Shown here: positions 62,312 to 64,000 of the stretch, in pieces
Layout: the number at the start of each line of letters is the position of its first letter
How positions within the stretch are numbered: position 1 is the stretch's first letter
Assembly: GCF_000230555.1 (NCBI RefSeq)
Contig: NC_016078.1
Coordinates: forward strand, 3,247,001-3,311,000
DNA from: Pelagibacterium halotolerans B2
Lineage (GTDB): Bacteria > Pseudomonadota > Alphaproteobacteria > Rhizobiales > Devosiaceae
Reading direction: 5' to 3'
DNA: 64,000 nucleotides
Program-made: the position numbers and the translations under genes
The notes under the pieces: model-generated
Databases searched by the model: none
What the model was told of the DNA's origin: nothing
What the model saw: only the letters and a program-made list of their open reading frames with translations

Positions 62312-63135
62312 AAAAAGCCTTCGTTATCGGTCACCCGATCGCTCATTCCAGATCGCCCCTGATCCATCGGACGTGGATCGCCGAGCATGGGCTCGATGCA
62401 AGCTATGAGGCGATCGACGTCGCGCCGGCCGATCTCGCCGCGTTCATTGGTCGGCTGCGCGAGGGAGAATTTGCGGGCGGCAATGTCACAATTCCGCACA
62501 AGGAAGAGGTGATGGGGCTGGTCGACGCGCTCGATCCCCTGGCCAAAAGGATCGGCGCGGTCAATACGCTGGTGGCCCAAAAGGGTAAGATCCTGGGCAC
62601 CAACACCGACTATGAAGGGTTTCTCGCCAATCTCGACGCCCAGGCGCCGGGCTGGGACGCGGCGCTTGAATCGGCAGTGGTGATCGGGGCCGGCGGCGCG
62701 GCCCGGGCCATCCTTGCCGGCCTTACCGATCGCGGCGTGCCCCGCATCGATCTGGTCAACCGCACATTGGGACGGGCCCAGGCCCTTGCCGCCGAATTCG
62801 GGCCCACTATCGCGCCCGGGCCGCTTTCCCGGATGACCGCGCGGTTTCAAGGCGCCGGCCTCGTCGTCAACACGAGCTCGGTCGGCATGAAGGGCACCGC
62901 CTTTACCGATCTCGATCTGTCCGGTCTCGCGCCCGGCGCTGTGGTCGCCGACATCGTTTATACACCGCTAATCACCCCGCTTTTGGCCCAGGCGCGGGCC
63001 AAGGGGTTTGCCTGTGTCGACGGGCTGGGTATGCTGCTCCACCAAGCGGTGCCGGGGTTTCGGGCCTGGTTCGGCGTTGCGCCGGCCGTGACCGAAACGC
63101 TCACAAACCGCGTTCTGGCCGCACTCGGGCAGTAA
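62308..63135 (+). CDS. aroE: Shikimate dehydrogenase
   Basis: AroE reduces 3-dehydroshikimate with NADPH in aromatic amino acid synthesis. The 275-residue protein has the substrate site VIGHPIAHSRSPLIHRTWI (in parts), NVTIPHKEEVM with the catalytic Lys, GTNTDYEGF with the catalytic Asp, the dinucleotide motif VVIGAGGAARAIL and the late GMLLHQAVPGFRAWFG. The start overlaps the maf stop as ATGA. Confidence 0.96.
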   Translation: MKKAFVIGHPIAHSRSPLIHRTWIAEHGLDASYEAIDVAPADLAAFIGRLREGEFAGGNVTIPHKEEVMGLVDALDPLAKRIGAVNTLVAQKGKILGTNTDYEGFLANLDAQAPGWDAALESAVVIGAGGAARAILAGLTDRGVPRIDLVNRTLGRAQALAAEFGPTIAPGPLSRMTARFQGAGLVVNTSSVGMKGTAFTDLDLSGLAPGAVVADIVYTPLITPLLAQARAKGFACVDGLGMLLHQAVPGFRAWFGVAPAVTETLTNRVLAALGQ

Positions 63136-63157
63136 GAGAGACGTTTTCGGGGGAAAT

Positions 63158-63751
63158 ATGCTGCGCGTTGTGCTCACCGGCTCCATCGCCACTGGGAAAT
63201 CGACAGTGCTTGCCCGTTTTGCCGAGCGGGGGTTTCCCACCTATTCCGCCGATGAAGCCGTCCATGAACTTTATGCCGGACCCGCTGCCGCTTTGGTCGA
63301 GACGCTTTTTCCCGGGACCGTGCGGGACGGGATGGTGGACCGCAAGGCGCTCAGCGCCGCCATTGCGGCAGAACCGGACAGGATTGCCGAACTCGAAGAG
63401 GTCATCCATCCGCTCGTGCGCGAAAAGGCGCTCGATTTCATGGACAGTGCCGAGGCAAGGGGCAATGGCCTGGCCGTCGTCGAAATCCCGCTGTTTTTTG
63501 AAACCGGCGCCAAATATTCCATCGACAAGGTCGTGGCCATCCATTGCGATCCCGAAATCCAGCGCCGGCGGGTCCTGACCCGGCCGGGCATGAGCGGCGA
63601 AAAACTCGATTTCATCCTCTCGCGGCAACTGACCCAGGACGAAAAGCGGACCCGGGCCGACTATGCGATCGATACTTCGGGCACCATGGACGATACCATT
63701 GCCCGCACCGATGCCGTCATCGAAGCACTGCTTGACGAGGCCAGGGCATGA
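63158..63751 (+). CDS. coaE: Dephospho-CoA kinase
   Basis: CoaE adds the 3'-phosphate in the last step of coenzyme A synthesis. The 197-residue protein has the P-loop [12 protein letters not shown], the substrate-binding [14 protein letters not shown] [19 protein letters not shown] and [15 protein letters not shown] lies before the ATG. The stop overlaps the dnaQ start as ATGA. Confidence 0.95.
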   Translation: MLRVVLTGSIATGKSTVLARFAERGFPTYSADEAVHELYAGPAAALVETLFPGTVRDGMVDRKALSAAIAAEPDRIAELEEVIHPLVREKALDFMDSAEARGNGLAVVEIPLFFETGAKYSIDKVVAIHCDPEIQRRRVLTRPGMSGEKLDFILSRQLTQDEKRTRADYAIDTSGTMDDTIARTDAVIEALLDEARA

Positions 63752-64000
63752 GCCATCTGCGCGAAATCGTCCTCGACACCGAAACCACGGGCCTTTCGGC
63801 GGCCAATGGCGACAGGTTGGTGGAAATCGGCTGTGTCGAACTGATCAATCACGTTCCGACCGGGCGCCATTATCACGTCTATATCAACCCCGAGCGCGAC
63901 ATGCCCGAAGAGGCGTTCCGCGTGCATGGGTTGTCGGAAGACTTCCTGCGCGACAAGCCCAAATTCGCCGAGGTGGCCCAGGCCTTTGCCGATTTTATCG
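63748..64000 (+). CDS. dnaQ: DNA polymerase III epsilon subunit, cut by window edge
   Basis: DnaQ is the 3'-5' proofreading exonuclease of the replicative polymerase. About 84 codons are in the window, opening [20 protein letters not shown] with the ExoI motif DTET, followed by [35 protein letters not shown] (in parts). The ExoII and ExoIII motifs lie beyond the edge. The order maf-aroE-coaE-dnaQ beside the origin is conserved in alphaproteobacteria. Confidence 0.93.
   Translation, partial: MSHLREIVLDTETTGLSAANGDRLVEIGCVELINHVPTGRHYHVYINPERDMPEEAFRVHGLSEDFLRDKPKFAEVAQAFADFI

Noticed and set aside
1..64000. CRISPR arrays, prophage, toxin-antitoxin or restriction systems
   Set aside because: No regularly spaced direct repeats, phage structural genes or defence gene families were seen on either strand.

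Overview
The window reads as chromosomal DNA of an alphaproteobacterium of the order Hyphomicrobiales (Rhizobiales). The Devosiaceae (Devosia or Pelagibacterium type) is my best guess; it rests on gene order and protein style, not on a search. Pointers are the blocks dapF-mtaB-ftsY-yciB-ccm-acnA and ffh-rpsP-rimM-trmD-rplS, IalB-type periplasmic proteins, a DUF2794 gene, a glnK-amtB pair, and a hemE/maf junction carrying CtrA-type sites. The DNA is GC-rich, so many long antisense frames are open but are not genes.

Layout. 1-8.4 kb: argG (running off the left edge), a LysE exporter, rlmJ, a YqaE-type peptide, a GNAT-rlmN pair, two IalB paralogues, thpR, a Bax-inhibitor-1 protein and DUF2794. 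8.4-12.8 kb: a probable small RNA, a DUF1223 thioredoxin-like protein, selO, and a three-gene unit of a secreted-repeat protein, an ECF sigma factor and its membrane anti-sigma factor. 12.8-17 kb: the operon ffh-rpsP-rimM-trmD-rplS with a clear promoter and terminator. 17.1-21.2 kb: dapF-mtaB-ftsY-yciB with start/stop overlaps. 21.2-22.1 kb: an IS5-type element. 22.2-25 kb: the cytochrome c maturation operon ccmABCDG, then acnA.

28-35 kb is an accessory locus. A GntR/FadR regulator and a TauE/SafE permease face a strongly initiated operon of an ABC importer (binding protein, two permeases, ATPase), an FAH-family hydrolase and a second TauE/SafE permease. It looks like an import-cleave-export module for an unidentified organic anion. 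An IS481 element and tRNA-Gly(GCC) follow.

36.4-52.4 kb is housekeeping: ybbN, a Lon-N domain protein, a Trm112-type protein, a UbiH-type hydroxylase, glnK-amtB under a sigma-54 type promoter, ftsK, lolA, xthA, a cyclic-nucleotide-domain protein, an OmpR-type regulator, yggS, leuS-lptE-holA. 52.5-64 kb is origin-proximal: parB-parA-rsmG-mnmG-mnmE with a cluster of parS-like sites, then rho, hemJ, hemE, a 445-bp gap with the features of a chromosomal origin (two CtrA-type boxes, degenerate DnaA boxes, GANTC sites), and maf-aroE-coaE-dnaQ (dnaQ running off the right edge).

The least expected signal is a family of about 105-bp two-hairpin repeats. There are four copies, all between convergent genes, and in each copy the terminal TAG of the repeat is the stop codon of a neighbouring gene. 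The right-hand hairpin shows compensatory base changes between copies. Both insertion sequences in the window have inserted exactly at an end of one of these repeats.
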